Assembly (NCBI RefSeq): GCF_000253295.1
Contig: NC_015717.1
Location: 1,116,001 to 1,180,000, forward strand
Source: Hyphomicrobium sp. MC1
GTDB lineage: Bacteria > Pseudomonadota > Alphaproteobacteria > Rhizobiales > Hyphomicrobiaceae
Length of the DNA: 64,000 nucleotides
Reading direction: 5' to 3'
The notes beneath the pieces are model-generated. The model was not told where the DNA came from, ran no database searches, and saw only the letters and a list, made by a program, of their open reading frames with translations. The translations under genes and the position numbers were made by a program. Below are positions 16,726-26,313 of this stretch, piece by piece (the stretch's first letter is position 1; every line of letters starts with the position of its first letter).

Positions 16726-17277
16726 ATGGAAGCATATTCGCCCTGGCCCATGCCGACCGATGATGGCGCAGCGAAACATCTGATTGCGGGAACGCGCCTT
16801 CCGGATGTGGCGCTGCCTGCCACGCGTGGTGCGATGGTCAACCTCGCGCGCTTTCAAGAGAAAGCGATTGTATTCGTCTATCCGATGACGGGGACGCCGG
16901 GCGTTCCCAATCCGCCGGACTGGAATACGATTCCCGGCGCGCACGGTTCGACGCCTGAAGCCGAAGGGTTTCGTGACGCTTATGCAGAATTCGAGCTGGC
17001 GGGTTACGAGGTGTTCGGCGTGAGCGGGCAATCTTCGGAGGCGCAGCACGCTTTTGCTGCGCGCGCCGGTATTCCGTATCTGCTGCTGAGCGATGAGAAG
17101 CTGGCGTTTGCCGATGCGCTCAATCTGCCACGCTTTGAAACCGGCGGCGTTGCGTATTTTTCGCGGCTGACGATGATTGTCCGCGACGGCATCATTTATC
17201 GCGTGATCTATCCGGTCACCAACCCCGCCGGGCATGCGCGGACCCTACTGGAGTCCCTTACGGCAGTTCGTGCCTGA
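16726..17277 (+). CDS. peroxiredoxin-fold (AhpC/TSA, Prx5-like) protein lacking all cysteines
   Basis: 183 residues with a thioredoxin-like fold: LPDVALPATRGAMVNL, FVYPMTGTPGVPNPPDWN, EVFGVSGQSSEAQHAFA, IPYLLLSDEKLAFADAL. Relatives carry cysteines in a CTPQSC-type motif after GA(R/H)G; here the same position reads GSTPEAEGFRD, and the whole protein has no cysteine. It therefore cannot be a standard thiol peroxidase; a lost or changed function is inferred. The end overlaps the convergent uracil-DNA glycosylase gene by 20 bp. Confidence 0.8.
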   Translation: MEAYSPWPMPTDDGAAKHLIAGTRLPDVALPATRGAMVNLARFQEKAIVFVYPMTGTPGVPNPPDWNTIPGAHGSTPEAEGFRDAYAEFELAGYEVFGVSGQSSEAQHAFAARAGIPYLLLSDEKLAFADALNLPRFETGGVAYFSRLTMIVRDGIIYRVIYPVTNPAGHARTLLESLTAVRA

Positions 17278-17932
17278 TCGCTTCGAAGACAGCGTGAAAC
17301 ATCTCCGTCGTCAGCCGGCCGGTGTTGGTATTGTAGCGTGAGCAGTGGAAGCTGTCGTAAAGGGCGAGACCCGGCGCGAGTTCGTGACGGGCGCCGTGTG
17401 CGAACGGAAAAAGCGCCTTTCTTTTTGCAAGCGTAGTGAGTGTCTGATCGTGCGCGATCCGGCCTAGGGCGAGGATGACTTTCAGTTTTGGCAGACTTTC
17501 AAGCCGTGCTGCAAAGTAGGGACGGCAGTTTGCAATTTCTGACGGCTCAGGCTTGTTCTGGGGAGGCACGCAGCGTACGGCGTTGGTGATCATGCAGTTG
17601 CGCAGGCGAAGACCGTCATCGACGCGAGCGTGATACTCGCCGGTCGCGAAGCCATAGCGGATCAGCGTGCCATAAAGCAGATCGCCAGCGTAATCGCCGG
17701 TAAACGGCCGTCCAGTGCGATTGGCGCCGTTGCGACCCGGCGCCAGGCCGACGATCAGGAGGCTGCAGTTTGGCGTTCCAAATGAAGCGACCGCGCCGTT
17801 GAACCAGTCCGGCTCCTGGCGCTCGTTTTCAGCTCTGTAGGCAACGAGGCGCGGGCAGCGCGTGCATTTAGGCGGAGCTTCGGGGCCCAATGCCGTTTCG
17901 ACTAAGGCCGCGCCCATCTTACCTTCGCTCAA
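17258..17932 (-). CDS. family 5 uracil-DNA glycosylase (UdgB type)
   Basis: 224 residues. Motif 1 is GLAPGRNGANRTGRPFTGD and motif 2 is FHCSRYNTNTGRLT, the signatures of family 5 glycosylases. Cys23 and Cys26 (CTRCPRL) with later cysteines form a probable 4Fe-4S site. It removes uracil and hypoxanthine from DNA. The next gene on the same strand upstream is the NYN protein, 14 bp away. Confidence 0.88.
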   Translation of the reverse strand: MSEGKMGAALVETALGPEAPPKCTRCPRLVAYRAENERQEPDWFNGAVASFGTPNCSLLIVGLAPGRNGANRTGRPFTGDYAGDLLYGTLIRYGFATGEYHARVDDGLRLRNCMITNAVRCVPPQNKPEPSEIANCRPYFAARLESLPKLKVILALGRIAHDQTLTTLAKRKALFPFAHGARHELAPGLALYDSFHCSRYNTNTGRLTTEMFHAVFEAIRHELP

Positions 17933-17946
17933 TTATCGTCTGTCGC

Positions 17947-18606
17947 TCAGACTTCCTCTTCAGCCAAGTCGTCGTCGCCCAGGTAATTGGTGTCGCGCGG
18001 AGACGAAACCTGTCCGCGTGCAGACGGGCCACGTCCACCTTCGCGCGACGTACGGCCGCCGTTGGAGCCGCCACCGGTCTGTGAGCGGCCGACCTGTTCT
18101 TCGAGATCGGCGAGGTCGATAAATTGATCGGCCTGACGGCGCAATTCGTCGGCGACCATCGGCGGCTGAGTCTGCAGCGTTGACACGACGCTGACGCGCT
18201 TGCCCTTCTGCTGAAGAGCGGCAACGAGACTGCGGAAATCACCGTCGCCTGAGAAAATGACGATGTGATCGAGGTTATCGGCTAGACGCATTGCGTCGAC
18301 GGCCAGCTCGATGTCCATGTTGCCTTTGACCTTGCGGCGGCCGGTCGCGTCGGTGAATTCCTTGGTCGGCTTCGTCACCATTGAGAAGCCGTTATAATCG
18401 AGCCAGTCGATGAGAGGACGAATGGAGGAATATTCCTGTTCCTCTGCCAGGGCCGTATAATAAAGTGCGCGGACGAGGTGCCCTTTTTGCCGGAAAAACC
18501 CAAGCAAACGCTTGTAGTCGATGTCAAACCCCAGCGACTTAGCGGTGGCATAAAGGTTTGCGCCATCGATGAAAAGAGCGATACGTTCCGTGGGGTAGAA
18601 ATGCAT
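17947..18606 (-). CDS. NYN-domain (LabA/DUF88) putative ribonuclease
   Basis: 219 residues. The NYN/PIN-like fold shows its acidic residues: Asp14 in LFIDGANLY, NMDIELAVDAM, and FSGDGDF. Proteins of this type are predicted metal-dependent RNases. A Gly/Arg/Ser-rich tail (about 175-205) resembles an RGG-like RNA-binding tail, ending in acidic residues. It is probably cotranscribed with the downstream glycosylase. In the leader, a 7-bp inverted repeat TCCCAAC / GTTGGGA lies at 18627-18661. Confidence 0.85.
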   Translation of the reverse strand: MHFYPTERIALFIDGANLYATAKSLGFDIDYKRLLGFFRQKGHLVRALYYTALAEEQEYSSIRPLIDWLDYNGFSMVTKPTKEFTDATGRRKVKGNMDIELAVDAMRLADNLDHIVIFSGDGDFRSLVAALQQKGKRVSVVSTLQTQPPMVADELRRQADQFIDLADLEEQVGRSQTGGGSNGGRTSREGGRGPSARGQVSSPRDTNYLGDDDLAEEEV

Positions 18607-18799
18607 TGGTGGTTCCTGAGTAAAATTCCCAACTAAACAATGTTAAAAAATAACGTTGGGATTTTCTACTTCGCTATAGGCTACAGGGACTTGACTGTGG
18701 AGCATCGGGACTTGACCGAAGGCTCGAAGTCCACAAGTTTCTACGGCGTAGAATACTATCATTGCTAGGACTAACAGAAGTGCGCCGCAGTCAACAATT
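18607..18799. other. AT-richer divergent intergenic region
   Basis: The gap between the NYN gene and rpoZ (18607-19007) is visibly AT-richer than its surroundings in its first part. It holds the inverted repeat noted for the NYN gene and a repeated GGGACTTGAC (near 18686 and 18708). I see no gene here. Confidence 0.5.
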
Positions 18800-18829
18800 G
18801 TGACAAATAGTCTACTAAGAGCGTATATT
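18800..18829 (+). promoter_or_regulatory. sigma70-type promoter for rpoZ
   Basis: GTGACA (18800-18805), an 18-bp spacer, and TATATT (18824-18829), each 5 of 6 to consensus. It predicts a leader of about 170 bases before the rpoZ start. Confidence 0.55.
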
Positions 18830-19007
18830 TCCTTCGATGTGCCTATAGAACGTTCGGCCGCGGTTTTTCCTTCTCAGCGCTTGATTAATTCTTTTCGACG
18901 TGGCACAGAGGCATCAGCGCGGCGCCGAAAGGCTGTCTCGAACGGCTGTTTGCGCCCAATACGCCCAAAAGAGTGCGGCTGAATTTCACCAAGGGAAGGT
19001 TTGCCCC

Positions 19008-19460
19008 ATGGCTCGCGTCACCGTCGAAGATTGCGTCGACAAAATTCCTAACCGGTTTGAGCTGGTGCTTCTCGCCGCTCACAGGGCTCGCGCGATCACG
19101 AACGGAAGTGCGATTACGATTGCGCCTGATGACGACAAGAATCCGGTCATCGCCCTGCGCGAGATTGCAGAGCGCACGCTTTCTCCCGACGACATGCGCG
19201 AGACGCTGATCTCTTCCATCCAGAAGAATACTGAGGTCGATGAGCCGGAAGCGGTTGCAGCACCGTTGCTGCCGCCGGAGCGTCGCGCGCCGATGCTCGG
19301 CCGCGATGACCTTTCGTCCGACACGCAAGTCGACGTCATGACGGAAGAGCAGCTTTTGCGCGGCCTTGAAAGCATGACGCCACTTGAGCCGTCGGCCAAC
19401 ATCGGATCCGGCTCGGGTCCGCGCGAGCGGGATCGCGATCCGCGCGACCGCGGCCGCTGA
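19008..19460 (+). CDS. rpoZ: RNA polymerase omega subunit
   Basis: 150 residues starting MARVTVEDCVDKIPNRFELV, the canonical omega start, with the family's AITIAPDDDKNPVIALREIA. Start ATG 19008 follows AAGGGAAGG. Omega helps assemble RNA polymerase and forms part of the ppGpp site, which fits the Rsh gene directly downstream. The acidic, Gly/Arg-ending C-terminal half is longer than in E. coli, as is usual in this order. Confidence 0.95.
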   Translation: MARVTVEDCVDKIPNRFELVLLAAHRARAITNGSAITIAPDDDKNPVIALREIAERTLSPDDMRETLISSIQKNTEVDEPEAVAAPLLPPERRAPMLGRDDLSSDTQVDVMTEEQLLRGLESMTPLEPSANIGSGSGPRERDRDPRDRGR

Positions 19461-19563
19461 GCCGGCCAGGAAAGCCTGCTCGCGACAACAGGCTCGCGTC
19501 GTTCGACTTTAATCCGTCCTGCGTCTTCGGTTACGCTTGCGCCCAGAAGGAGTGCGGCGGGTC

Positions 19564-21786
19564 ATGATGCGGCAATACGAACTCGTCGAGCGGGTTCTCA
19601 AATACGATCCTAGTGCAGACGAGGCTCTGCTCAATCGCGCCTACGTCTATGCGATGAAGGCGCACGGCAACCAGAAACGTGCGTCGGGTGCGCCGTATTT
19701 CTCGCATCCGCTGGAAGTCGCGGCCATTCTCACTGATCTCAAGCTCGACGACGCGACGATCGCGACGGCCCTGCTGCATGACGTGATCGAGGATACGGAC
19801 GCGACACGCTCCGAGATCGACCAGATGTTCGGGCCGGAGATCGGCGGTCTCGTCGACGGGCTGACGAAGATCAAGCGGCTCGACCTCGTTTCCAAGAAAG
19901 CCGAGCAGGCGGAAAACTTCCGCAAGCTTCTGATCGCCATTTCGAGCGACATCCGGGTGCTGCTGGTCAAGCTCGCCGACCGCTTGCACAACATGCGGAC
20001 GCTCGAGCACATGAAGCCCGAGAGCCGCAAGCGGAACTCGGAAGAAACGCTCGACATCTACGCGCCTCTCGCTGGCATGATGGGCATGCAGGCGCTTCGT
20101 GAAGAGCTTGAGGATCATGCTTTTCGCTGGCTGCATCCGGAAGCCTATGAAGCGCTGACCGAGCGGCTCGCGGATATGCGCGAGCGCAACGAGGGTCTTG
20201 TCGAGGAAATCCGGCAGGCCATTGCACGTAAATGCGCGGATGCCGGGATTAAGGCGGAGACGTTCGGACGCGAGAAGAAGCCGTATTCCATCTGGAGCAA
20301 GATGGAGCACAAACAGATCAGCCTCGAACAGCTTTCCGACATCTACGCATTCCGCGTGATGGTCGACACGATCGAGGATTGCTACCGCGTGCTTGGCATC
20401 GTTCATACGACTTGGAGCACAGTGCCTGGACGTTTCAAGGACTACATTTCAGCTCCGAAGCGAAATAACTATCAGTCCATTCACACCACGGTTTACGGAC
20501 CGCGGCACCAGCGCGTGGAACTGCAGATCCGGACGCGTGAGATGCAGCATATCGCCGAATACGGCATTGCGGCTCATGCACTCTACAAGGCTCAGCAGAG
20601 CGGCCACATGAATGGGCATGCAGTCGGCGAGGGCGAAGAAGTCGACGACAGCCCGTATGGACGGCTGCGGACGATGATTACATCGCTTCTCGAAGCGGCA
20701 AATCCGGAAGAGTTTCTTGAGCATACCAAGCTCGAGTTGTTTCACGATCAGGTCTTCTGCTTCACGCCGAAGGGGCGTCTCATTGCTCTGCCGCGCGGGG
20801 CGACGCCGCTCGACTTCGCTTATGCCGTTCACACGGATATCGGTAATGAAGCGGTCGCCGCTTATATCAACGGGCGGCATGTGCCGATTGATACGCACCT
20901 GCGCAACGGCGACGAAGTCGTGATCGAAACTCAGAAGGGGCATGTTCGCCCTGCGGCGTGGGAAGCGTTTGCCGTCACCGGACGGGCGCGGGCTGCGATA
21001 AGGCGAGCGGCGCGTGAAGCGGAGCGCAAGCGTTTCGTCGAACTCGGGCGGCAGCTCGTGCAATCGACGCTGGCCGGTGTCGAGGTTGATTATTCGGATG
21101 AGAAAGTCAGGGCGGCCGCTCCGAAAATCGGCTTCAAGACCGCAGACGAACTGCTTGCTGCCGTCGGGCGCAATGATGTGCAATTGCCCGATGTTCTTTC
21201 GGCCGTGCTCCCGCAAGGGCAGACCTTGGGCGATGGCTATAAACCGACGCGGCGGTTTGGACGCGCCCGGGAGCAGGACGGCTGGTTCAATATCGACAAG
21301 GTAAACAGCCTTAAGTTCCGGACATCAGAAATCGACAGCATGACAGCGATTTCGATCGGTGGGCCGAGCCAGGAGCTGCCGGTCGCGTTCGAACCGGGCG
21401 GCGCGGTGCCCGGTGACCGGATTGTCGGTGTGATGGCGCCAGGCGAGGGGATACGCGTTTTTCAGATCCATTCGCCTCGTCTTAAGGAATACGAGGAAGA
21501 GCACTGGATTGATGTCACATGGGACGTCGATCCTGATCGGCCGCAACGTTTTCCCGCGCGAATCAGCGTTACAGCAGTTAATGCTCCCGGGTCGCTTGCC
21601 GAGATTGCCAAGGTGATCGGCGAGACCGGCGGCAATATCGACAATATCAAAATGGCTCGCCGCGCGGCAGACTTTACGGTGATGCACATCGAGCTTGAGG
21701 TTTTTGATTTGGTGCATTTAAACCACATCATTGCCGGGCTCAGAGCGAAGTCATCCGTCGCAAAGGTGGAACGGCTTTTCGAGTAA
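19564..21786 (+). CDS. rsh: bifunctional (p)ppGpp synthetase/hydrolase, RelA/SpoT family
   Basis: 740 residues: HD hydrolase domain with intact metal ligands (PYFSHPLEV, HDVIEDT), synthetase domain (RFKDYISAPKRNNYQSIHT, ELQIRT), TGS domain (VFCFTPKGRLIALPRG), and a C-terminal ACT domain. The intact HD site says it can both make and destroy the alarmone, the normal single-Rsh state in alphaproteobacteria. ATG 19564 is preferred; AGAAGGAG precedes it at a slightly long distance. Confidence 0.95.
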   Translation: MMRQYELVERVLKYDPSADEALLNRAYVYAMKAHGNQKRASGAPYFSHPLEVAAILTDLKLDDATIATALLHDVIEDTDATRSEIDQMFGPEIGGLVDGLTKIKRLDLVSKKAEQAENFRKLLIAISSDIRVLLVKLADRLHNMRTLEHMKPESRKRNSEETLDIYAPLAGMMGMQALREELEDHAFRWLHPEAYEALTERLADMRERNEGLVEEIRQAIARKCADAGIKAETFGREKKPYSIWSKMEHKQISLEQLSDIYAFRVMVDTIEDCYRVLGIVHTTWSTVPGRFKDYISAPKRNNYQSIHTTVYGPRHQRVELQIRTREMQHIAEYGIAAHALYKAQQSGHMNGHAVGEGEEVDDSPYGRLRTMITSLLEAANPEEFLEHTKLELFHDQVFCFTPKGRLIALPRGATPLDFAYAVHTDIGNEAVAAYINGRHVPIDTHLRNGDEVVIETQKGHVRPAAWEAFAVTGRARAAIRRAAREAERKRFVELGRQLVQSTLAGVEVDYSDEKVRAAAPKIGFKTADELLAAVGRNDVQLPDVLSAVLPQGQTLGDGYKPTRRFGRAREQDGWFNIDKVNSLKFRTSEIDSMTAISIGGPSQELPVAFEPGGAVPGDRIVGVMAPGEGIRVFQIHSPRLKEYEEEHWIDVTWDVDPDRPQRFPARISVTAVNAPGSLAEIAKVIGETGGNIDNIKMARRAADFTVMHIELEVFDLVHLNHIIAGLRAKSSVAKVERLFE

Positions 21787-21838
21787 GCTAATGTGCGCAC
21801 GGAATGGGTCGCATAATGGCGCCTAGGAACATAATCGT

Positions 21839-22390
21839 TTGAACGCAAAGCAACTGGCATTGGTGGACCGCGCAACGTCGTGGTGGAATTCCACGCGGCT
21901 GTGGTCGCGTCTGCGCTATTTCTGGCGGCAGGTGCTTCGATTGCGTGCAACGCCCCATGAGGTGGCTCTGGGATTTGCCATCGGCGTATTCACAGCATGC
22001 ACGCCGTTCCTTGGTGTCCAGACGATTCTTGCCTGCGCTCTTGCGTTGGTGCTGCGCGTCAGCATGCCGGCGGCCCTCCTTGGGACGTTCGTCGGCAACC
22101 CGCTAAGCTGGCCGGCAATCTGGAGCGCCTCGTACGTCTCCGGCGCTCTGCTTCTCGGACAAGATCCGACCTATGCCGCCAACCATCTGGGTGAAACGGC
22201 CAACGTGCTCGGCGCCACCTTGATGACGCCTTCGCTGCAGACGTTTGACGCCGCCATCGATAATCTCTTGCCGATTGCAGAGCCGATGGTAGTCGGGGGA
22301 CTTCTCGTCGGCTTGATCGCAGCTATCTTCAGCTATTACCCTACGCGTCGCGCAGTCCGCGTTTTTCAGCGTCATCGCAGCGTCAGTTAG
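21839..22390 (+). CDS. DUF2062 membrane protein
   Basis: 183 residues from a TTG start (no early ATG in frame), with the DUF2062 pattern PHEVALGFAIGVFTACTPFLGVQT and GNPLSWPAIW, and two or three membrane helices. The function of the family is unknown; it is often next to rsh and pdxJ in this order, as here. Confidence 0.85.
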   Translation: MNAKQLALVDRATSWWNSTRLWSRLRYFWRQVLRLRATPHEVALGFAIGVFTACTPFLGVQTILACALALVLRVSMPAALLGTFVGNPLSWPAIWSASYVSGALLLGQDPTYAANHLGETANVLGATLMTPSLQTFDAAIDNLLPIAEPMVVGGLLVGLIAAIFSYYPTRRAVRVFQRHRSVS

Positions 22391-22490
22391 GCAGATCGCA
22401 GCTCTTCTTTCGGTCCTTAGGCCAATTTCCCAACAATCGGTGGCACAGCCCGTGGCAACGATACGCAAAGCCTCTGACACAAACACGGCC

Positions 22491-23276
22491 ATGATGCCGG
22501 TTCGCGCCCTGCGCCTTGGCGTCAATATCGATCACGTCGCTACGCTCAGGAATGCACGTGGCGGCATTCATCCCGATCCTTTGCGCGCCGCTCATCTGGC
22601 GATCGAAGGTGGTGCCGACGGTATCACTGCGCATTTGCGGGAAGATCGCCGCCATATCTCCGATTCCGATATCACGCGGCTCAAGAACGAGCTGACGCGA
22701 CCGCTCAATCTCGAAATGGCCGCGACGAAAGAAATGCAGCAGATCGCGTTGCGGCACGTGCCGAACGCGTGCTGTCTCGTGCCCGAGCGGCGCGAAGAGC
22801 GCACGACCGAGGGTGGATTGGATGTCGTCGGCGCGGCGAAGACGCTGAAGCCGTTTATCGCAAAGCTCAAGGATGCAGGTATCCGGGTCTCCCTGTTTAT
22901 TGAGCCCGACTTGAAGACGATCGAGTCAGCGGCGAGCGTCGGTGCCGATATCGTTGAGTTGCACACCGGCCGCTATTGCCATCTGGCGCTCGATCACGAT
23001 GCGACCGGTATGGCGCGCGAATTGGAGCGTCACCGGAAAGCCGCCGCTGCGGCTGCTGCAGCCGGTCTTGAAGTTCATGCCGGACACGGACTGACCTACA
23101 ACACCGTCAAGCCGATTGCGGCGCTGCCTGAGATCGTCGAGCTCAATATCGGTCACTTCCTGATCGGGGAAGCCATCTTTGGCGGCCTGTCGATGGCAGT
23201 CCGGCGAATGCGCGTGCTGATGGACGAGGCACGAGAAGCGATGACAACAGCGCCCCAAGCACGGCGCGCGAAATGA
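22491..23276 (+). CDS. pdxJ: pyridoxine 5'-phosphate synthase
   Basis: About 261 residues with LGVNIDHVATLRNARGG, TAHLREDRRHI, and LEVHAGHGLTYNT, the PdxJ active-site loops. It condenses 1-deoxyxylulose 5-phosphate with 3-amino-2-oxopropyl phosphate in vitamin B6 synthesis. Start uncertain: ATGATG at 22491/22494 best fits the family length, GTG 22440 would add 17 residues. The stop overlaps acpS (ATGA). Confidence 0.93.
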   Translation: MMPVRALRLGVNIDHVATLRNARGGIHPDPLRAAHLAIEGGADGITAHLREDRRHISDSDITRLKNELTRPLNLEMAATKEMQQIALRHVPNACCLVPERREERTTEGGLDVVGAAKTLKPFIAKLKDAGIRVSLFIEPDLKTIESAASVGADIVELHTGRYCHLALDHDATGMARELERHRKAAAAAAAAGLEVHAGHGLTYNTVKPIAALPEIVELNIGHFLIGEAIFGGLSMAVRRMRVLMDEAREAMTTAPQARRAK

Positions 23277-23689
23277 TTATCGGCATCGGCAACGATCTTT
23301 GTGACATTCGTCGGATCGAGAAGACGCTCGCGCGTTTCGGCGACCGTTTTATTGAGCGGGTATTCACAGCAGAAGAGCGTCGCAAAGCGTTTTCGCGGGC
23401 ACATGCTGCGCGTACGTTCGCCAAACGCTTTGCGGCCAAGGAAGCGGCCAGCAAGGCGCTCGGCACAGGGTTTCGCGCCGGGGTCTACCTTAAAGATATC
23501 GGGGTCGTGAATGCTCCGTCGGGACGGCCGACGCTGGCGCTGACGGGCGGAGCGGCGCGCCGTCTGGCCCATCTCATTCCGACCGGTTTCAAGGCCCGGA
23601 TCGACGTTACGCTCACCGACGAGTATCCGATGGCGGAGGCGATCGTCATCATTTCGGCTGTGCCGGAAGGTATCGATCTTCCAGGTTGA
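23273..23689 (+). CDS. acpS: holo-[acyl-carrier-protein] synthase
   Basis: 138 residues starting MIIGIGNDLCDIRRIE with the metal-binding Asp8, then RFAAKEAASKALGTG with the second acidic ligand. It transfers 4'-phosphopantetheine to acyl carrier protein. ATGA overlap with pdxJ shows translational coupling. Confidence 0.95.
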   Translation: MIIGIGNDLCDIRRIEKTLARFGDRFIERVFTAEERRKAFSRAHAARTFAKRFAAKEAASKALGTGFRAGVYLKDIGVVNAPSGRPTLALTGGAARRLAHLIPTGFKARIDVTLTDEYPMAEAIVIISAVPEGIDLPG

Positions 23690-23885
23690 GCTTTGGGGTT
23701 GCGGCAGATTGGTTCCCCAACGGCGATTTTGCTGATGCCAAACGACATCGAGTCGCTGTTTTCCTTACCTTTTAGTCAGATTAGCGCCCGTCATTGCGGC
23801 GTTAGACCAAACTCGCTATAGCGGTCCGCTAAAACGAAGCGAGCCCCGGCCAATGCCGCTCGGCGGCGCAAAGGGAGCCCTTTGA

Positions 23886-24644
23886 ATGAGCGTTGGTACG
23901 AAGACGTCGAGATCGAGCTGGTCGGAAACCCTCATCATCGTCGTCGAAGCACTCGCTATTGCGATGTTCGTGCGGATTTTCTTTTATCAGCCCTTCAACA
24001 TCCCGTCCGGCTCGATGAAAGAGACGCTTCTGATCGGCGACTATCTGTTCGTCTCGAAGCTTTCGTACGGATACAGCCGCTTCTCGTTCCCCTTCAGCCC
24101 GAACCTTTTTTCAGGTCGCATTTGGGGCGCTGAGCCGAAGCGCGGCGACGTCGCGGTGTTCAAGCTGCCGCGTGATAACTCGACCGACTACATTAAACGC
24201 GTGATCGGTCTGCCGGGCGACGAAATCCAGATGCGGAACGGGCAGGTCTTCATCAATGGGCAGGGCGTGCCCAAGGAGCCTGCAGGATCTTTCACGACTT
24301 GGGAAGATGGCCGCGAACGGACAATCCCGGTCTTTCAGGAAACGCTTCCCAACGGCGTGAAGTACAACGTCCTCGATAGCGATCCGGATGGCCCGTACGA
24401 CAACACCGGCGTCTACAAAGTTCCGCCGGGCCATTATTTCATGATGGGCGACAATCGCGACAACTCTACGGACAGTCGCGTGCGGAGCGCTGTGGGCTTC
24501 GTTCCTTATGAGAATTTCATCGGGCGTGCAGAGATCATCTTCTTCTCTGCGAAGGTCGACGGGCCGGACGCCATGCATTGGTGGGCACCCTGGAACTGGC
24601 CGTTTGACATTCGTTGGAACAGGTTCTTCACTCTCGTGCGGTGA
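23886..24644 (+). CDS. lepB: signal peptidase I
   Basis: 252 residues: an N-terminal membrane helix (15-34), catalytic Ser43 in PSGSMKETL, general-base Lys104 in DYIKRVIGLPGD, and box E GDNRDNSTDSR. It cleaves signal peptides at the outer face of the inner membrane. It heads the lepB-rnc-era-recO run. The 196-bp gap after acpS is likely its promoter region. Confidence 0.96.
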   Translation: MSVGTKTSRSSWSETLIIVVEALAIAMFVRIFFYQPFNIPSGSMKETLLIGDYLFVSKLSYGYSRFSFPFSPNLFSGRIWGAEPKRGDVAVFKLPRDNSTDYIKRVIGLPGDEIQMRNGQVFINGQGVPKEPAGSFTTWEDGRERTIPVFQETLPNGVKYNVLDSDPDGPYDNTGVYKVPPGHYFMMGDNRDNSTDSRVRSAVGFVPYENFIGRAEIIFFSAKVDGPDAMHWWAPWNWPFDIRWNRFFTLVR

Positions 24645-24665
24645 CCGCGAAGCGGCATTTGCGCC

Positions 24666-25373
24666 ATGTTGAGACCACGCAAGTTCAAAGAACTGGAAAC
24701 GAAGCTGGGGTATAAATTCAAGGACCCCGGCCTTCTTGAGCGCGCACTTACACATGCCAGCGTGCGTGGCGGCAAGGTCGCCCGCTCCGATAACGAGCGC
24801 CTGGAATTCATCGGTGATCGGGTTCTCGGTCTCGCCATCGCGGAAGCCCTGAACAAGCAATATCCGGAAGCGAACGAAGGCGAGCTTGCCCGTCGCTACA
24901 ATCGGCTCGTTCGCGGCGAGGCTTGTGCCAAGGTCGCGCGCAACATCGATCTCGGCGTTCATCTTATTCTGTCCGAGAGCGAGGCTGATAGTGGCGGCCG
25001 CAACAAGACAACGATTTTGGCCGATGCGGCCGAGGCGCTGCTCGGCGCAGTCTTTATTGACGGTGGTTTTGACAAGGCGCGTGCCGTCGTCACCAAGCTC
25101 TGGCAGGATCAATCTGAGCCGGTGCCGGAAGTGACGGTCGATGCCAAGTCTGCGCTGCAGGAATGGGCGCAGGGGCAGGGGCTTGCGCTGCCGCGTTATA
25201 CCGTGGTGGCGCGCAACGGTCCGGATCACGCGCCGCGTTTTACAGCTGAGGTCTTGATTGCAGGGCGCGCTCCGGCGCAGGGTGAGGGCGCGTCTAAGCG
25301 AATTGCGGAGCAGGCGGCTGCCAGCGCGCTTCTGACGCGCGAAGGCGTGGGAGCGCGTGTCGGAGATGTCTGA
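24666..25373 (+). CDS. rnc: ribonuclease III
   Basis: 235 residues with the signature NERLEFIGDRVLGL, the second acidic site in DAAEALLGAVFIDGG, and a C-terminal double-stranded RNA-binding domain (KSALQEWAQGQG ... AAASALL). It cuts double-stranded RNA in rRNA and mRNA maturation. The end overlaps era. Confidence 0.96.
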   Translation: MLRPRKFKELETKLGYKFKDPGLLERALTHASVRGGKVARSDNERLEFIGDRVLGLAIAEALNKQYPEANEGELARRYNRLVRGEACAKVARNIDLGVHLILSESEADSGGRNKTTILADAAEALLGAVFIDGGFDKARAVVTKLWQDQSEPVPEVTVDAKSALQEWAQGQGLALPRYTVVARNGPDHAPRFTAEVLIAGRAPAQGEGASKRIAEQAAASALLTREGVGARVGDV

Positions 25374-26292
25374 GAACAACGTATCGACAGAGGCCGGTCG
25401 GCGGTGCGGCTTTGTTGCCGTCATCGGTCCGACGAACGCGGGCAAGTCGACCCTCGTCAACGCATTGGTGGGGGCGAAGGTCGCCATCGTCTCACACAAG
25501 GTGCAAACCACGCGCGCCCCGATCCGTGGCATCGCGATGGAAGGTAACAGCCAGATCGTCTTCATCGATACGGCGGGTATCTTCAACCCGAAGCGGCGGC
25601 TCGACCGTGCCATGGTCGACGCAGCGTGGGGCGGTCTCGAAGACGCCGACGCGGTGCTTCTGGTGCTCGACGCCGCGGCGAGTCTCGGAGAGGATGTCGA
25701 AGGCATCGTCGAGCGGCTCAAGTCCGTGCGGATGCCCAAGATCGTCGTGTTGAACAAGATCGACCGGGTCGAGGACAAGCCGAAACTGCTTGAGCTTGCA
25801 AAAACGCTCGATGAGCGTTTGTCGCCGGATCGGATCTTTATGATTTCCGCGCTCGAAGGAAAGGGCGTCAAGGATCTGCTGACCTATCTCGCGGGCGTCG
25901 TGCCGGAGGGACCGTGGCATTACTCGGAAGACGATGTCACCGACGTGCCGATGCGGACGCAGGCCGCCGAGATGACGCGCGAGAGTATCTACCGCTTCCT
26001 GCACCAGGAACTTCCCTACACGACGACCGTTGAAACGACGGATTGGAAGACGCTGAAGGACGGTTCTGCGCGCGTCGAGCAGACGATCTACGTCGAGCGC
26101 GATGGGCAGAAAAAGATCGTGCTCGGCAAAGGCGGCGAGACGATCAAGAAGATTTCGAGCGCAGCGCGGCACGGAATCGAGGAAATGGCTGGGCATCGCA
26201 TTCATTTGTTCCTGTTCGTCAAGGTGCGCGAGAACTGGGAAAGCGATCCGGAGCGCTACCGGGAAATGGGCCTGCCTTTTCCCAAATCCTGA
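25366..26292 (+). CDS. era: GTPase Era
   Basis: About 308 residues: G1 GPTNAGKST, G3 DTAG, G4 NKID, then the KH domain with VLGKGGETIKKI that binds the 3' end of 16S rRNA. It acts in 30S ribosome assembly. ATG 25366 overlaps the rnc stop; GTG 25357 in frame is an alternative start. Confidence 0.95.
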   Translation: MSENNVSTEAGRRCGFVAVIGPTNAGKSTLVNALVGAKVAIVSHKVQTTRAPIRGIAMEGNSQIVFIDTAGIFNPKRRLDRAMVDAAWGGLEDADAVLLVLDAAASLGEDVEGIVERLKSVRMPKIVVLNKIDRVEDKPKLLELAKTLDERLSPDRIFMISALEGKGVKDLLTYLAGVVPEGPWHYSEDDVTDVPMRTQAAEMTRESIYRFLHQELPYTTTVETTDWKTLKDGSARVEQTIYVERDGQKKIVLGKGGETIKKISSAARHGIEEMAGHRIHLFLFVKVRENWESDPERYREMGLPFPKS

Positions 26293-26313
26293 GCAGCCTG
26301 CTATGAAGCCCGC

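Noticed and set aside
24111..25871. 586-residue minus-strand frame over lepB, rnc and era
   Set aside because: High-GC antisense shadow; the + strand genes are certain.
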